From positions 1-25,130 of the IMG/VR virus record IMGVR_UViG_3300046169_000018: a stretch of 25,130 bases of DNA; one strand, written 5' to 3'. A program made the position numbers and the translations under genes. The stretch is from a virus. A model generated the notes under the pieces. The model was given only the letters and a program-made list of their open reading frames with translations, was not told where the DNA came from and searched no databases. Of the stretch, positions 12,812 to 21,602 are shown one piece after another. Position 1 is the stretch's first letter; every line of letters begins with the position of its first letter.

Positions 12812-14376
12812 AACTTAAAGAGGACAAAACTTTTTACTTTGATGACAAAGCAGCAGATAGAGTAGTCTATTTTATAGAGAATCATATCAAGCACATCAAA
12901 GGAGAGTTAGGAGGTCAGCCATTTAAGTTAGAGCCATTTCAGAAAACAATAGTCAGAGATTTATTCGGTTGGAAGTATAGAGATAGTGGGCTAAGAAGAT
13001 TTAGAACAGCTTACATTTGTCTACCAAGAAAGAACGGAAAGTCTACTCTTATAAGTGCTATTGCTTTGTATATGTTACTAGCAGACAACGAGCCTTCGGC
13101 TGAGTGTTATATTGCTGCTGGAGATAGACAACAAGCTGGTATTATTTTTGACGTAGCTAGTGGAATGGTTAGAGCTGACAATCAACTTAACAAGAATCTA
13201 AAAGTATTTAAGAACTCTATTATCCACGAGAAAAGCAACTCAGCTTTTAAAGCTATTAGCTCAGAGGCAAGTTCTAAGTTTGGATACAATGCTAGTTTCA
13301 TTTGTATGGATGAGTTCTTCGTTCAGAAAGACTCTAGTCTGTGGGATGCCTTGACTACTTCTGTTGGTAGTAGGAGACAGCCAATGACTATAGCAATTAC
13401 TACTGCTGGATATAATAGAGAGTCTATATGTTACAAGACAGAGGAGTATGGTCGTAAAGTGGCTGAACAAATCATAGATGATTCGAGTTTCTACTATGTT
13501 AAATACGCTTGTGATTTAGAAACAGATTGGACAAGTGAGAAGGCTTTGAAGATTGCAAATCCTGGACTTGAAAGTGGAGTAGTTAAATTAGACTATCTTA
13601 AAAGAGAACAAGAGAAAGCAATCAAGTTACCTAGCTATGAGAATACTTTTAGAATGCTACACCTAAACCAATGGATGAGTTCAGCTAGTAAATGGCTTAG
13701 TGACCAGCAATGGATGCAGTGCAACAAAGCTCCAATACACTTAGAAGATTACAAAGGGATGACGGCTTACGCTGGACTTGACCTTGCAACAGTTAGAGAT
13801 ATATCAGCTTTTGTTTTAATCATTCCAGAAGATGATAGATTTACTGTAATACCTTTTTGCTTTGCTCCAAAGGATAACGCTTTTATACGTTCAAGACGTG
13901 ACCAAGTTGATTATATAGGTTGGGAGAAAGAGGGATTGATGGAACTAACAGAGGGCGATGTTACAGACTACAACTACATCAAGCGTAGAATAAAAGAAGT
14001 GGCTGAGGTTGTAAACATTAAATCGATAGCCTACGATAGATGGAACTCTAGCCAATTAGTGATTGATTTATCAGAAGATGGATTGCCAATGGAGAGCTAT
14101 GGTCAAGGCTTTGCTAGTATGTCAGCACCTACTAAAGAACTCGAGAAGCTCGTACTAGGCAAACAGATTAATCACGCTGGTAACAAAGTACTTCGTTGGA
14201 TGTGTTCTAACTTAGCTATGAAAACAGACCCAGCTGGAAACATTAAAATGGATAAGAGTAAGTCAAGCGAAAAGATTGACGGAATGGTTGCGCTTGTTAT
14301 GGCTCTAGGCTGTTATATGAATGACGATAGCAGCGACAATTCAACTTATGATGACAGAGGAATAGTCTGGATTTAG
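12808..14376 (+). CDS. terL: Terminase large subunit
   Basis: This 522-residue packaging motor has an ATPase Walker A variant PRKNGKST (residues 73-80), Walker B ICMDEF (D168, E169), and the nuclease domain with YAGLDLA (D325), a further acidic segment IAYDRWNS, and KIDGMVAL (D491). The order and the PRKNGKS loop fit the Terminase_1, HK97-like group. It pumps DNA into the prohead and cuts the concatemer. Length is normal for the family. Start at ATG 12808 overlaps the methyltransferase stop by 4 bases. A 52-base gap with a promoter follows. Confidence 0.93.
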   Translation: MKLKEDKTFYFDDKAADRVVYFIENHIKHIKGELGGQPFKLEPFQKTIVRDLFGWKYRDSGLRRFRTAYICLPRKNGKSTLISAIALYMLLADNEPSAECYIAAGDRQQAGIIFDVASGMVRADNQLNKNLKVFKNSIIHEKSNSAFKAISSEASSKFGYNASFICMDEFFVQKDSSLWDALTTSVGSRRQPMTIAITTAGYNRESICYKTEEYGRKVAEQIIDDSSFYYVKYACDLETDWTSEKALKIANPGLESGVVKLDYLKREQEKAIKLPSYENTFRMLHLNQWMSSASKWLSDQQWMQCNKAPIHLEDYKGMTAYAGLDLATVRDISAFVLIIPEDDRFTVIPFCFAPKDNAFIRSRRDQVDYIGWEKEGLMELTEGDVTDYNYIKRRIKEVAEVVNIKSIAYDRWNSSQLVIDLSEDGLPMESYGQGFASMSAPTKELEKLVLGKQINHAGNKVLRWMCSNLAMKTDPAGNIKMDKSKSSEKIDGMVALVMALGCYMNDDSSDNSTYDDRGIVWI

Positions 14377-14399
14377 TCGTCCACTTTTGCGATTTCTCT

Positions 14400-14407
14400 T
14401 ATCTTTG
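14400..14407 (+). promoter_or_regulatory. Probable promoter -7 element for the head operon
   Basis: TATCTTTG matches TAnnTTTG exactly and lies 21 bases before the portal ATG, so the transcript would have a leader of about 15 bases. No clear TTG is at the expected -33 distance, although TTTTG occurs closer, at 14385-14389. This is the only non-coding gap of size between terL and the portal, in keeping with a start of the structural operon. Confidence 0.5.
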
Positions 14408-14422
14408 TAAAGTAATTACAAA
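14404..14422. promoter_or_regulatory. Palindrome overlapping the head-operon promoter (operator candidate)
   Basis: TTTGTAA (14404-14410) and TTACAAA (14416-14422) are perfect 7-base inverted arms around AGTAA. The left arm includes the last four bases of the -7 element and the right arm covers the expected start site. A protein bound here would block transcription; alternatively the RNA may form a weak 5' hairpin. Confidence 0.45.
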
Positions 14423-14428
14423 TTATTT

Positions 14429-15619
14429 ATGGGACTATTTGACTTCCTCCGTTCTGAGAAGAGAGGAGATAACTTCTTAAAAGCAGTTTTTGGTGGCTAT
14501 GGTGCAGCCAACAGAACAGCAGTTACTAGAGATACATCATTAACATTTAGCGCAGTCTTTGCGTGTGTAAGAGTTATCAGCGAATCAATAGCTAGTCTAC
14601 CTATAAAAGTTTACAGAGTCGAGGAAGATGACGACAAAATAACTGACGTTAGCCATCCAATCTACCGACTACTAGCTCGTAATCCTAACGAGTATATGAC
14701 ACCATACACATTCCTAGATACTCTAATGACCAACTTATTGCTAGAGGGGAATGCGTATTTTTATATTGAGAGAGATAGCAACGCTAGACCAATAGCATTA
14801 ATACCTATCAATCCACAAGACGTTAAGGTAATTAAGCACGAAGGTCAAATCTATTACGACATCAAAGACTATGAGATTGGAGTAATGAAAGAAGATATGT
14901 TACACTTCTTCAATCTATCGTTTAATGGTTGTGAGGGAGTTAGCGTATTAAAAGCACAGAACACTACAATAGCAACGTCAATAGCTGCTAACGATACAGC
15001 TAATAGTTATTTAGGAAACTCTGCTCAAGTAGGTGGAGTGATTAAACATCCAGGCAAACTAAGTAAAGAAGCTGTAGCAAGACTTAAAAATAGTTGGAAT
15101 CAAAATTACTCTGGTTCTTTTGTAGCTGGTAAGACTGCTATTCTTGAGGAGGGTATGACATTCGAGCAAACTAATATTGATGCTAACAAGTATCAGCTTT
15201 TAGAGACTAGACGTTTCCAGATAGAGGAAGTAGCTAGAATATTTAAAGTGCCATTGTCTTTGATTGGCCACTTAGAGAAAGCTGCTAACTACTCAAGTAT
15301 AGAAGCATTAAGTATTGACTTCGTAAGATTTACCCTAATGCCGTATATGGTAATGGTAGAGCAAGAGCTAAACAGAAAGCTATTTAGAGAAACAGAGTTT
15401 GGCTCGTTTACTATTAAGCTAGATGCTAATGCTTTACTACGTGGAGATAGTTCCTCACGTGCTACCTATTACAGAGAGATGGCTAGTATAGGTGCTTTGT
15501 CTATTAATGAGATAAGACGAATGGAGGACTTGAATAGAGTAGGTCCAGAGGGCGACCAGTTGTTTATGCCATTAAACTTTGCTCCAGTTGGAGACGTAGA
15601 AGAGGAGGACAAAGAATAG
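14429..15619 (+). CDS. Portal protein (HK97 family)
   Basis: The 396-residue protein has the portal family pattern: MGLFDFLR start, TRDTSLTFSAVFACVRVISE followed by SIASLPIKVYR, HPIYRLLARNPNEYMTPYTF, LEGNAYFYIERD, and GHLEKAANYSSIEA in the C-terminal half. The portal forms the twelve-fold ring at one vertex through which DNA enters and to which the tail attaches. Length agrees with the family. The gene sits between terL and the protease, as in HK97, and abuts the protease start (stop TAG immediately followed by ATG). Confidence 0.93.
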   Translation: MGLFDFLRSEKRGDNFLKAVFGGYGAANRTAVTRDTSLTFSAVFACVRVISESIASLPIKVYRVEEDDDKITDVSHPIYRLLARNPNEYMTPYTFLDTLMTNLLLEGNAYFYIERDSNARPIALIPINPQDVKVIKHEGQIYYDIKDYEIGVMKEDMLHFFNLSFNGCEGVSVLKAQNTTIATSIAANDTANSYLGNSAQVGGVIKHPGKLSKEAVARLKNSWNQNYSGSFVAGKTAILEEGMTFEQTNIDANKYQLLETRRFQIEEVARIFKVPLSLIGHLEKAANYSSIEALSIDFVRFTLMPYMVMVEQELNRKLFRETEFGSFTIKLDANALLRGDSSSRATYYREMASIGALSINEIRRMEDLNRVGPEGDQLFMPLNFAPVGDVEEEDKE

Positions 15620-16741
15620 ATGCCGATACCTACTAAAAATATAGACGAGACTAACGAGGAGTTCATCGAAAGATGTATGGCTGATGATACTATGGTAGAG
15701 GAGTATGAAGATGACCAAAGGTTAGCAATCTGTTCTTTACAATTAGAAGAGGACAGAGCGTTAGAGGATATAAACACTAAGCCAACTCAAGAGATGGCTG
15801 ACGAAGCTGCACAAGGCTTAGAATGGCGTGAGGAGTTTGGTAGAGGTGGAACAGAGGTAGGAGTTGCAAGAGCTAGAGATATTAAGAACAGAGTAAATCT
15901 TAGTATTGAAACAATAAAAAGAATGTACTCTTATTTTAGTAGGCACGAAGTAGACAAAGAAGGTCAAGGCTTTTATAGTGGAGACGAAGGTTATCCATCT
16001 GCTGGACGTATTGCTTGGGCATTATGGGGTGGAGATGTAGGCTTCTCTTGGACTAAAAGAAAGATAAAAGAAATAGGTAAAGAAGAAAAATTTATAGATA
16101 TGAAAAATAAAGAAGTAAGAACATTTAATGTTCAAGACTTAGAGCTAAGAATGGATGGAGAGAATCCAGTAGTAGTAGGCTACGGAGCAGTCTTTAATAG
16201 TGAGTCTAATGACTTAGGAGGCTTTAGAGAGTTTATAGCTCCTGGTGCTTTTGATGGCCGTTTAGAGGACGATGTACGTTTCTTAATTAATCACGATGGT
16301 TTACCACTAGCTAGAACTACTAATGGAACGCTAAGACTATCTGTTGATGAGAAAGGTTTAAAGTACGAAGCTAAATTAAATCCTAATGTATCAACGTCAA
16401 GAGACTTAATCGAGTTACTAAAAGACGGTACTATTAACCAGTCTAGCTTTGCATTTATTGTAGAGGATGACTCTTGGGAGATGAGAGACGGAACTAACTA
16501 CAGAACGATTAACAAAGTATCTAGGCTTTACGATGTATCGAGTGTAACTTACCCAGCTTATGATGCTGCTAGTAGCTCTGTCGCTTTACGTTCTATGGAA
16601 CAATGGCAAGAAAAAGAAGAAGCTAAAAAACTAGAAGAAAGTTTAGAGGCTGAAAAATTAGAGGGCATAAAAGAAGAAGAAGATTTAAAGCAACGCTCCC
16701 TCAATGAAATGCGTTTAAAAATCTTAAAAAATAAATATTAA
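15620..16741 (+). CDS. Prohead protease (S78/U35 family) with N-terminal extension
   Basis: The protease domain occupies about residues 155-325: VVGYGAVFNSES, NHDG (H225), NQSSFAF (S276) and LYDVSSVTYPAYDAAS (D305). H and S match the HK97 gp4 triad; the acidic residue is Asp where Glu is usual. It cleaves the capsid scaffold (delta) domain during head maturation. The N-terminus adds two modules found joined to phage head proteins: EEFIERCMADDTMVEEYEDD with QRLAICSLQL (1-45), and GGTEVGVARARDIKNRVNLS ... EGYPSAGRIAWALWGGD (about 75-142). Their role is unknown. The C-terminus is a charged helix, possibly scaffold-like. An ATG at 16100 could give an internal start for the protease alone. Confidence 0.9.
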   Translation: MPIPTKNIDETNEEFIERCMADDTMVEEYEDDQRLAICSLQLEEDRALEDINTKPTQEMADEAAQGLEWREEFGRGGTEVGVARARDIKNRVNLSIETIKRMYSYFSRHEVDKEGQGFYSGDEGYPSAGRIAWALWGGDVGFSWTKRKIKEIGKEEKFIDMKNKEVRTFNVQDLELRMDGENPVVVGYGAVFNSESNDLGGFREFIAPGAFDGRLEDDVRFLINHDGLPLARTTNGTLRLSVDEKGLKYEAKLNPNVSTSRDLIELLKDGTINQSSFAFIVEDDSWEMRDGTNYRTINKVSRLYDVSSVTYPAYDAASSSVALRSMEQWQEKEEAKKLEESLEAEKLEGIKEEEDLKQRSLNEMRLKILKNKY

Positions 16742-16758
16742 TATTAATTTTCTATAAA

Positions 16759-17964
16759 ATGAAAAACTCAAAATCTTACAAAGAGGAAAGAGCTGAGGTT
16801 ATCGAAAAGATGGAAGGACTTGTAGCATCTGCTGAAGGTCGTGACTTATCTTCTGATGAGCAAAGCAACTTTGACTCTTTAAATGATAAAGTTGAGGAGT
16901 TAAATAAGATGGCAGTTCGTGCTGAATCTTTTGAAAAACTTCAAGCAACTAAAGCTGTTAAAGAAGTAACAGAAAACACTCCTAGCGAAGTGAGAGACTA
17001 TTCTTTCCAAGATGCTATGAATCAAGCTGCTACTGGTCGTTTAGAAGGTCTTGTAAAAGAGATGGACCAAGAGGCAAGAAACGAGGCTCGTTATACTGGT
17101 CAATCATTTAAAGGTATTGCTATACCATCTACAATCCTAACTCGTGCTGCTGTAGCTACTGCTGCTGGTAACGCTACTGAGGTTATGGCTTGGACTGACC
17201 AATTAGAAGCAAACTTAGTTTTAGCTTCTGCTGGTGCTAATTTCTACTCTGGTGTAGACAATATGAAGTTTCCAGTATTTAGTGCTATCAACTCTGGCTT
17301 CGTTGCTGAGACTGGTGGTTCTGCTCCAGCTGCTAATGGTACTGCTTCTAGCGTTACTTTAGAGCCTAAGAAACTTATCTCTATTGTAAATGTTTCTGCT
17401 GAGGCTATCGCTCAAAATGCTTCTATCGAGGCTGCATTGAGAAGAAATATGGCTCAGTCTGTTGCTGCTACTTTAGAAGCTGCATTATTAGGTGCTTCTG
17501 ACGTAACTAACGCTCCAGAATCTATCTTCGCTGATTCTACTACTGCTGTTACAGGTGTTACTGCTGCTGATTGGATTAGAATGGAAACTGACTTAATTGA
17601 GAATGGTGTTCAAATTAACGGAGCTAGAATGGCTTACTTATTAGACCCATCTGCTTACGCTACTGTTAAAACATTAGCACAAGTTACTGATGTTTCTCCT
17701 ATCTGGGACAACGCTAGAAAAGAGCTTAACGGCTACTTCTCTTTTGTATCTCCTAACGTAGGTAACGGTGGAACTGCTGGTAAAGACCACGCTCTATTCG
17801 GAGACTTCTCAAAATGTCACATTGCTCAGTTCGGTGGTTTAGACGTTATTTATGACATCTACACTAACGCTGGTACTGGAGAGCCAAGATACATCTTGAC
17901 TTCTTTAGTAGACGGAGACTGTGTACAAAATGATACTGCTTTTGTTAACTTGATTGAAGCATAA
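16759..17964 (+). CDS. Major capsid protein (HK97 fold)
   Basis: The 401-residue protein has an N-terminal coiled-coil delta (scaffold) domain of about 100 residues (KSYKEERAEVIEKMEGLVAS, SNFDSLNDKVEELNKMAVRA), expected to be removed by the upstream protease. The HK97-fold body follows, with characteristic phrases GIAIPSTILTRAAV, NMKFPVFS, GFVAETGGSAPA, LEPKKLISIVNVSAEAI and a C-terminal GEPRYILTSLVDG. A terminator follows, consistent with strong expression. Confidence 0.93.
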   Translation: MKNSKSYKEERAEVIEKMEGLVASAEGRDLSSDEQSNFDSLNDKVEELNKMAVRAESFEKLQATKAVKEVTENTPSEVRDYSFQDAMNQAATGRLEGLVKEMDQEARNEARYTGQSFKGIAIPSTILTRAAVATAAGNATEVMAWTDQLEANLVLASAGANFYSGVDNMKFPVFSAINSGFVAETGGSAPAANGTASSVTLEPKKLISIVNVSAEAIAQNASIEAALRRNMAQSVAATLEAALLGASDVTNAPESIFADSTTAVTGVTAADWIRMETDLIENGVQINGARMAYLLDPSAYATVKTLAQVTDVSPIWDNARKELNGYFSFVSPNVGNGGTAGKDHALFGDFSKCHIAQFGGLDVIYDIYTNAGTGEPRYILTSLVDGDCVQNDTAFVNLIEA

Positions 17965-17977
17965 TTTGTTTTTAATT

Positions 17978-18014
17978 GGAGGGTGGAGAAATCCACTCTC
18001 CTTTATTATTTTTT
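17978..18014 (+). terminator. Intrinsic terminator after the major capsid gene
   Basis: GGAGGGTGGA (17978-17987) pairs with TCCACTCTCC (17992-18001), a 10 bp stem with one G-U pair and a GAAA tetraloop, followed by a T-rich tract (18002-18014). It lies directly after the capsid stop. Because no promoter is evident before the next gene, it probably lets some transcripts through, lowering expression of downstream connector genes, and may protect the capsid mRNA 3' end. Confidence 0.85.
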
Positions 18015-18016
18015 AA

Positions 18017-18646
18017 ATGGAATACTATAACTACAACTTTAACACATTAAGAGGCTCTGATTATGTGCCTTATGGTAAGTTAGTTCTAAAGACTGCTCCA
18101 ACGTCTACTGTTATATCATTATCAGAGGCTAAGGCATTTTTAAGAATAGACTCAGACTATGACGATGACAATACTTATATTACGTCTTTGATTAATGTTG
18201 CAACAAGTGTAGTTGAGGAGTTCACTAGACGTAGACTAATGACTCAGACGTACAATATTTTTTACGATGAGTTCCCTCCTTACATAGACTTACAAGTGGG
18301 AGATGTTGCTAGTGTTACACATATTAAGTATTACGATGCCGACAATACATTACAAACTTTAGCTGCTTCTAATTACGATGTAGATACTAAGGTAAGACCA
18401 GGAAGAATATATGAATCGGAGAATGGAGACTATCCAAACACTTACGAAAGACCAAACGCTGTAGAGGTTGAGTTTATAGTAGGTGGCACAGCGAGTGACG
18501 TTCCAGCTCCAATAGTACAAGCTATTTATATCATCGTTGGTCGATACTATGAGAACCGACAAGATGTTGTTATGGGAACACAAGTAAATGAATTGCCTTT
18601 GATGGTTGACCACTTATTAACTCCTTACCGATTGCTTGAACTATGA
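18017..18646 (+). CDS. Head-tail connector protein (gp6-like adaptor)
   Basis: The 209-residue protein contains VISLSEAKAFLRIDSDYDDD, then ITSLINVATSVVEEFTRRRL, the classic start of HK97 gp6/SPP1 gp15-type connectors, and ends with an interface helix (IVQAIYIIVGRYYENRQDVV). It binds below the portal ring. It is preceded by the capsid terminator and overlaps the next gene by 4 bases (ATGA). Confidence 0.85.
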   Translation: MEYYNYNFNTLRGSDYVPYGKLVLKTAPTSTVISLSEAKAFLRIDSDYDDDNTYITSLINVATSVVEEFTRRRLMTQTYNIFYDEFPPYIDLQVGDVASVTHIKYYDADNTLQTLAASNYDVDTKVRPGRIYESENGDYPNTYERPNAVEVEFIVGGTASDVPAPIVQAIYIIVGRYYENRQDVVMGTQVNELPLMVDHLLTPYRLLEL

Positions 18647-20049
18647 TAATAGGCAAACTAGATAGAAAGTTAAAACTATTTACTCAGACTTACTCGACTA
18701 ACGCTTATGGCGAGAGAGTAGTTTCTGACAATAGTTACGTTACCATCTACGCAGACTTTGACTTCAAAGGTGGCAACACTAACTTCGATGCTGATGCCTT
18801 AATCAATGACGAGCGTATAGAGTGCTTAATAAGATACAGAACAAACATTGGAGTAAGTCCACAATACTTTATCTCTAATGGCTCTACTAATTATTCTATC
18901 AAGAGCATAAAGGAAGTAGGTCGTAAAGACGCTATGGTGCTTTTATTAGAGAAGAATGACGTAGTAGATTTATCACAGACAGCTCCTAATCAATTTGTCT
19001 TTACTATTGATACAGAGAATACATCTAGTGGCTCTAGCTTGAACACTCAGTTTATGATGCCATTGGTTAGTGGAGGTAGTTATAACGCTACAGTAAACTG
19101 GGGAGATGGCTCAAGCGATACAATAACAAGTTACAATCAAGCAGAGGTTACACACACTTATACAAGTGCTGGACAATACGAAATAAGCATAGAGGGAACA
19201 TTGCAAGGATGGGAATTTAATAACGCTGGAGATAAGCTTAAAATGCTTGATGTAAAACAATATGGAGTCTTAGATTTATCTACTAAAGCTGCTTTTTATG
19301 GTTGTACTAATTTAGATGCTAGTGCTACAGATGCTCCTACTATTTCTAGTACATCGTTTTATAGAATTTTTAGAGATTGTACTAACTTTAATGGAGCAAT
19401 AGGTAATTGGGATATATCTACAGTAACAAATTTAAGAGACGCTTTTTACAATGCAAAAACATTTAATAAATCTTTAGATAATTGGAATGTTAGTAGTGTA
19501 ACATTATTACAATCTACATTTCAAGGTTGTACTTCTTTTGACCAAGATTTAAATTCGTGGGATACTTCTAATGTAGAATCAATGTATCATATGTTTTATG
19601 AATGTAATCAATTTAACGGAGATATATATAGTTGGGACACTTCTAACGTAACGAATATGCAACAAATGTTCTACAACTGCGACCTATTCGACCAATCTCT
19701 AGCAGCGTGGTCTATTGCAAATGTTTCCAACTTTACTAACTTTATGCAGAACGCTAGTGGTTTATCTACTTCTAACTACGATGCTACGCTAATATCATGG
19801 GCTGCACAATCTGTATCACAAAATGAAAGTATAAACTTCGGAGGCTCACAATTTACAGAGTCAGCTTATGCTTCAAGATTTAGCCTAATAGAGGACGATG
19901 GTTGGACTATTGTTGATGGTGGTATATTTGACCCAACACCAGCCGACTATATAAGCATACTAAACACAAGAGTTGTAGCTGCTGGAGGGGTAGTAGAGAA
20001 CACTACAGATAGTCAAGCATTCTTACAAGACTTAAACGATATAAGCTAA
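18643..20049 (+). CDS. Head-tail adaptor fused to PKD-like and BspA/DUF285 repeat domains (468 aa)
   Basis: Residues 1-108 look like a normal head closure / head-tail joining protein (MIIGKLDRKLKLFTQTYSTN, DADALINDERIECLIRYRTN), which is usually about 110 residues long. The rest is extra. Residues 116-190 resemble a PKD/Ig-like domain with NWGDGSSD near 151 and THTYTSAGQYEISIEG. Residues about 235-380 hold BspA-type (DUF285) repeats of about 25 residues built on SWDTSNVTNMQQMFYNC. The C-terminus has a short helical segment (PADYISILNTRVVAAGG). BspA repeats and PKD domains mediate adhesion in other proteins; here they would hang from the head-tail junction and might bind host or environmental glycans. 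No frameshift or stop separates the parts. The fusion could also be an assembly error, though the frame is clean throughout. Confidence 0.75.
   Translation: MIIGKLDRKLKLFTQTYSTNAYGERVVSDNSYVTIYADFDFKGGNTNFDADALINDERIECLIRYRTNIGVSPQYFISNGSTNYSIKSIKEVGRKDAMVLLLEKNDVVDLSQTAPNQFVFTIDTENTSSGSSLNTQFMMPLVSGGSYNATVNWGDGSSDTITSYNQAEVTHTYTSAGQYEISIEGTLQGWEFNNAGDKLKMLDVKQYGVLDLSTKAAFYGCTNLDASATDAPTISSTSFYRIFRDCTNFNGAIGNWDISTVTNLRDAFYNAKTFNKSLDNWNVSSVTLLQSTFQGCTSFDQDLNSWDTSNVESMYHMFYECNQFNGDIYSWDTSNVTNMQQMFYNCDLFDQSLAAWSIANVSNFTNFMQNASGLSTSNYDATLISWAAQSVSQNESINFGGSQFTESAYASRFSLIEDDGWTIVDGGIFDPTPADYISILNTRVVAAGGVVENTTDSQAFLQDLNDIS
19330..19770 (+). repeat. BspA/DUF285 coding repeats
   Basis: Five successive units of about 25 codons, each centred on N/S-W-(D/N)-(T/I/V)-S-x-V-T and followed by M/F-x-x-x-F-x-x-C/A and F-(D/N)-x-x-L. 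The two best-matching units start near 19556 and 19631. DNA identity between units is modest, so they are old repeats rather than a recent duplication. Confidence 0.75.
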
Positions 20050-21602
20050 TGGCAGACGGACTATTAAATAAAGCAAGTATTATCTTAACTCCTACTGGTT
20101 ACAAGGCTGGAACGCTTTACAACGTAGCACCAGTAGTAGAGCCTTATGAGGACTTTGACTTTGCTAGAGCATCAGTTGCTAGTCGAGTTAATTCTAGTGG
20201 CTTAGTCGAGATGGTAGGTAGAACTCTTGGAAGTGAGTTAGTAACTAATGGAGATTTTAGTGATGGAACTAATGATTGGATAAATAATGCTAGCGCTATT
20301 TTATCTATTGAAAATGATAAGTTAAAAGTTAATGTTGATGGTGCTGGTTCTGGTTATGGTCAGCAAAATATAGTAGGATTGACTATTGGTAAAACTTATA
20401 AAATAAATGCTGTAGGAGAAATGGGTACATCTACTAGATTAGCTTTATATACTCCTAATGCTGGATTTAATAATTTATATACTGATGGCACTATATCAAC
20501 TTTTTTTATAGCTAGTTCCACTACAGAGAATTTAAGACTTTATGTTTATGATGACGGGGCTTATGGTTTTTGGGACAACGTATCAGTAAAAGAAGTAATA
20601 GACACCAACAACATTCCAAGAATAAACTATGATAGTAATGGAGATAATGGCCATATATTGTTAGAGCCTACTTCTACTAATCTTATTACTTATAGTGAGG
20701 ATTTTGAGGCTGGCTCTTGGACTAATGAAAGTATTGGTACTACTCCAACTTTAGATGGTGGTTATACTGCCCCTGATGGTAGCAATAGTGCATATAAAAT
20801 ATCTAATGCTAATCAAGATAGTTTTTGGTATTATCCAAGCGTTGCTGATTCTGATTATGCTAGAACGATATGGGCAAGAACTGTAAGTGGAACGGGAACT
20901 GCTCAATTAACATCACATAACTCTAATACTAACAATACTTTCAACTTAACAGAAACTTGGCAGAGATTTGAGGTAAATTCTACAACATCATCAATAGGAG
21001 AGCAAAGTTTTTATGCAGTAGATTTTAGAGGTAGTGGAACTCTTACAGAGTTATTAATATGGGGTGCACAACTAGAAGATTTACCCTACGCTACATCATA
21101 CATACCAACACTAACTGGAAGTCAAGAGGTAAGAGCTACAGAGACTGCAACTGGTGCTGGTAGTGCTGACTTAATAAACTCAACAGAGGGTGTTTTATAT
21201 TTTGAGGGTGCAGCTTTGGCAGAAACGTACACATCTAATTCACATATTAGCCTATCAAATGGTTCTACAAGCAATAGACTTTACTTTTACTATGAACAAA
21301 GCGGTAAATTTGGGTTTGCTGCTTTTGTGGGGAATGTTTTACAAGCCAATATTAAATATGATGGAATTATAGCAAATAATTCAAAAGTAGCTTGTAAATA
21401 TAAAGAGAATGATTATGCTTTATGGGTTGATGGAGTTGAAGTTGGAGTAGATACGTCTGCAAGTGTTTGGAGTAGCGGAACTTTCGATAGGTTAAATTTT
21501 GATGGTGGAGATAGTAACAACGATTTTTACGGTAAATGCAAAGCACTAGCAGTATTTAATGAGGCTTTAAGTGATAGCGAACTAAATAATTTAACTGGCT
21601 GA
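20049..21602 (+). CDS. Virion adhesin-like protein with carbohydrate-binding-type and LamG-type domains (517 aa)
   Basis: The protein begins with a short attachment segment and FDFARASVASRVNSSGLVEM, a signature of phage head-spike or fibre proteins. Two jelly-roll modules follow: about residues 60-180 (LVTNGDFSDGTNDW ... FWDNVSVKEV) and about 210-350 (TNLITYSEDFEAGSWTNE ... WGAQLEDLPYATSYIPT). A LamG/concanavalin-like domain fills about 378-517 (GVLYFEGAAL ... LAVFNEALSDSELNNL). These folds bind sugars. No signal peptide is seen, as expected for a virion protein. It lies between connector genes, overlapping the upstream fusion gene by one base, so it is probably displayed near the head-tail junction or on the head. 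Receptor or glycan binding is inferred. Confidence 0.75.
   Translation: MADGLLNKASIILTPTGYKAGTLYNVAPVVEPYEDFDFARASVASRVNSSGLVEMVGRTLGSELVTNGDFSDGTNDWINNASAILSIENDKLKVNVDGAGSGYGQQNIVGLTIGKTYKINAVGEMGTSTRLALYTPNAGFNNLYTDGTISTFFIASSTTENLRLYVYDDGAYGFWDNVSVKEVIDTNNIPRINYDSNGDNGHILLEPTSTNLITYSEDFEAGSWTNESIGTTPTLDGGYTAPDGSNSAYKISNANQDSFWYYPSVADSDYARTIWARTVSGTGTAQLTSHNSNTNNTFNLTETWQRFEVNSTTSSIGEQSFYAVDFRGSGTLTELLIWGAQLEDLPYATSYIPTLTGSQEVRATETATGAGSADLINSTEGVLYFEGAALAETYTSNSHISLSNGSTSNRLYFYYEQSGKFGFAAFVGNVLQANIKYDGIIANNSKVACKYKENDYALWVDGVEVGVDTSASVWSSGTFDRLNFDGGDSNNDFYGKCKALAVFNEALSDSELNNLTG

Noticed and set aside
13219-13231. TTATCCACG, close to a DnaA box, inside terL
   Set aside because: Single imperfect copy in a coding region; no cluster, so not evidence of an origin.
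21190-21372. 60-codon + strand frame within the LamG gene
   Set aside because: Out-of-frame shadow inside a clearly coding LamG domain.
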